Origin: an uncultured Eubacteriales bacterium
GTDB lineage: Bacteria; Bacillota; Clostridia; Oscillospirales; CAG-272
NCBI GenBank assembly: GCA_934477985.1
Contig: CAKSOR010000129.1
Location: 1-7,042, forward strand
Length of the DNA stretch: 7,042 nt
Direction of reading: 5' to 3'
Positions 5,919 to 7,042 of this stretch are shown in pieces (positions within the stretch are counted from its first letter, which is position 1; every line of letters begins with the position of its first letter). The notes under the pieces were generated by a model. That model was not told the DNA's origin and searched no databases. It saw nothing but the letters and a program-made list of their open reading frames with translations. The position numbers were made by a program, and so were the translations under genes.

Positions 5919-6640
5919 TTTTTGAATCGCCGGAATTCAATTATCCTGTCGGTGTTCAGCGCGTCGTATTCAAGAGAAGCTATCGCGCGGATGATACCGA
6001 TTATTTTATCCTCGTCCGGTCGCAATCGGTCGGTTTCTTCGAGATAATCGTTTTTAAGCTTTACCATTCCGGGTGAGTCAATATCGTTGCCGTTTTCAGT
6101 CGGAAGGTATGAGTCCGCGTCGTCGACAATCTGCCGCGTGAGCTGTGATACACGTTTAATCAGCTCTCTATCGCTTACTCTCACATGAAGCCGGCAGTCA
6201 TCGTTGTAGCAGGTCCAGCTTTCGAGTTTCTTTTGCCGTGAGACTCTGCGGCACATTGTCGAGCCGCATATTCCGCATTTGATTCTGCCCTTGAGAAACG
6301 TTATTTCATCACAGAGATCACGCTCGCTTCGTCCGAGCCTGTCGCGCTTGACTCCGAGCGCGGATTCCCGCGCGGCAGAGTCAATGATCGGCTCATAGAG
6401 CTTGTCTCCGGAGTACCGCTGATCCTCAATCATCCGGCGTATTTTCGCCTTGTCCCAGACAAGACTTTTTTCGGTGTATGGAACACGTTGTTCTGTCAGA
6501 TAATCCGCTATGTTTCCAAGCGACTCGCCGGATGTGTATCGCTCGAAAATATCCCTCACGATTTCCGCTTCGGAATCGTTTATGACTATCCTGCCGTTTT
6601 CATATGAGTACCCGTATGGGATATTCCGTATCTTCTTCAT
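5873..6640 (-). CDS. Recombinase-like protein without a catalytic domain (frameshifted at 3' end)
   Basis: As read, this is a 255-aa protein with the DNA-binding half of a large serine recombinase and no resolvase catalytic domain. Residues 7-90 are the recombinase domain (IPYGYSYENGRIVINDSEAE, then IRRMIEDQRYSGDKLY). Residues 118-152 are a zinc ribbon with Cys122, Cys125, Cys144 and Cys149 (CGIC, then TCYNDDC). A helical region follows to about 235. It begins right at the domain boundary with ATG at 6640, and AAAGGA (6654-6649) lies 8 nt upstream, so the short form is probably a genuine gene type and not a truncation. Such catalysis-free partners occur beside true serine recombinases in Clostridia and are thought to help choose or hold attachment DNA; that role here is inference. 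The last 14 residues (SSLSTLTYPDFRRK) are an artefact of a frame change at an A7 run; the proper tail lies in the -1 frame down to 5772. Confidence 0.8.
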   Translation of the reverse strand: MKKIRNIPYGYSYENGRIVINDSEAEIVRDIFERYTSGESLGNIADYLTEQRVPYTEKSLVWDKAKIRRMIEDQRYSGDKLYEPIIDSAARESALGVKRDRLGRSERDLCDEITFLKGRIKCGICGSTMCRRVSRQKKLESWTCYNDDCRLHVRVSDRELIKRVSQLTRQIVDDADSYLPTENGNDIDSPGMVKLKNDYLEETDRLRPDEDKIIGIIRAIASLEYDALNTDRIIEFRRFKKSSLSTLTYPDFRRK

Positions 6641-6643
6641 GAC

Positions 6644-7042
6644 TCACATCCTTTCCGTGAACCTCAGCCCGCGTTTCAGAGTGAAGGTCACATTATCTGA
6701 CTTGTCAATCGTCACAGTGTCGACTATATTCTCAAAGAGTTCGGCGTCAAAGTTTTCGATCGGCTCATTGAGCTTTTCAAGCCGGTGGATTGTATTCCTG
6801 ATCGCTTCTATCGCCGCGCCATAAGCCGAATCCATCGCTCTGACGAGCTCATCCTTCTTCTTTTGCAGGGCGACTCTTATCGCGTTCGCCTGTGCCTGAT
6901 AGACCTCGGGCTGTAGGTAGCCTTTCGTTCTGAGCTGTTCGAGCATCAGGAGCTTTGAGTTCAGACCTGATATATCCTCACTGAGTACAGACGCTGACTG
7001 ATTCCCGCGCTTGCCTTTCATGGCGGCGGACTCAAGCAGGCG
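6644..7042 (-). CDS. Serine recombinase C-terminal part, 5' end outside the window
   Basis: The frame is open from the window edge (RLLESAAMKGKRGNQ) to a TGA at 6646-6644, so an internal ATG at 7021 is unlikely to be the true start. What is visible is the segment that follows the zinc ribbon in large serine recombinases. It is a charged coiled coil (SKLLMLEQLRTKGYLQPEVY, then ALQKKKDELVRAMDSAYGAA) followed by a compact end (FENIVDTVTIDKSDNVTFTL, then GLRFTERM). The catalytic domain, if present, lies beyond 7042. Its stop is 3 nt before the ATG of the middle gene, which places it first in a three-gene recombinase run. Its C-terminal pattern recurs in both following genes, evidence of common descent. 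Family is well supported; whether the whole gene is intact cannot be seen. Confidence 0.8.
   Translation of the reverse strand, partial: RLLESAAMKGKRGNQSASVLSEDISGLNSKLLMLEQLRTKGYLQPEVYQAQANAIRVALQKKKDELVRAMDSAYGAAIEAIRNTIHRLEKLNEPIENFDAELFENIVDTVTIDKSDNVTFTLKRGLRFTERM
6649..6654 (-). promoter_or_regulatory. Ribosome binding site embedded in the first recombinase's last codons
   Basis: AAAGGA lies 8 nt before the ATG at 6640 and is formed by the final Glu-Arg codons of the upstream gene (ACGGAAAGGATG encodes TERM). This implies coupled translation across a 3-nt gap. Confidence 0.7.

Overview
The window looks like an accessory, recombination-scarred stretch of chromosome from an uncultured Firmicute of the Clostridia class, probably a gut or rumen member. 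This is inferred from protein style: a Thr-rich solute-binding lipoprotein, an AAA_14/DUF4143 ATPase, Clostridia-type large serine recombinases and a Clostridia-type phage integrase. Consensus sigma-A promoters, purine-rich ribosome binding sites and moderate GC fit this. No rRNA, tRNA or other taxonomic marker is present, so a finer placement is not possible.

Layout, left to right. (1) 52-998, plus strand: a dead tyrosine integrase. It has lost its N-terminal arm-binding domain, is frameshifted by about 14 extra bases sitting in an 8-bp inverted repeat, and has lost the last catalytic segment. (2) 999-1447: a non-coding stretch ending in a perfect TTGACA-17-TATAAT promoter. (3) 1448-2902, plus strand: an intact 484-aa solute-binding lipoprotein with its own promoter and terminator but no permease or ATPase partner genes. 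(4) 2949-3105, minus strand: the decayed 3' tail of a serine recombinase with its own terminator. (5) 3152-4360, minus strand: an intact 402-aa AAA_14/DUF4143 ATPase, a single-gene unit with a strong promoter and a terminator. (6) 4496-7042, minus strand: three serine-recombinase-family genes in one run, transcribed right to left. The first is cut by the window edge, the second lacks a catalytic domain and is frameshifted near its end, and the third has the catalytic domain but has lost its zinc ribbon.

The three recombinase genes are packed with a 3-nt gap at the first junction. At the second junction there is an 8-nt overlap if the frameshift is repaired. This suggests one translationally coupled unit that moved a mobile element, whose main body should lie beyond the right edge or is already lost. 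The ATPase sits between a recombinase-tail remnant (2980-3105) and the true recombinase tail (4496-4609), which match at about 61 of 68 bases by eye. The simplest reading is that the locus has received related elements more than once, or that the ATPase unit entered a recombinase 3' end. The tyrosine integrase relic on the left is a separate, older invasion. The solute-binding protein appears to be an independent gene caught between these relics.
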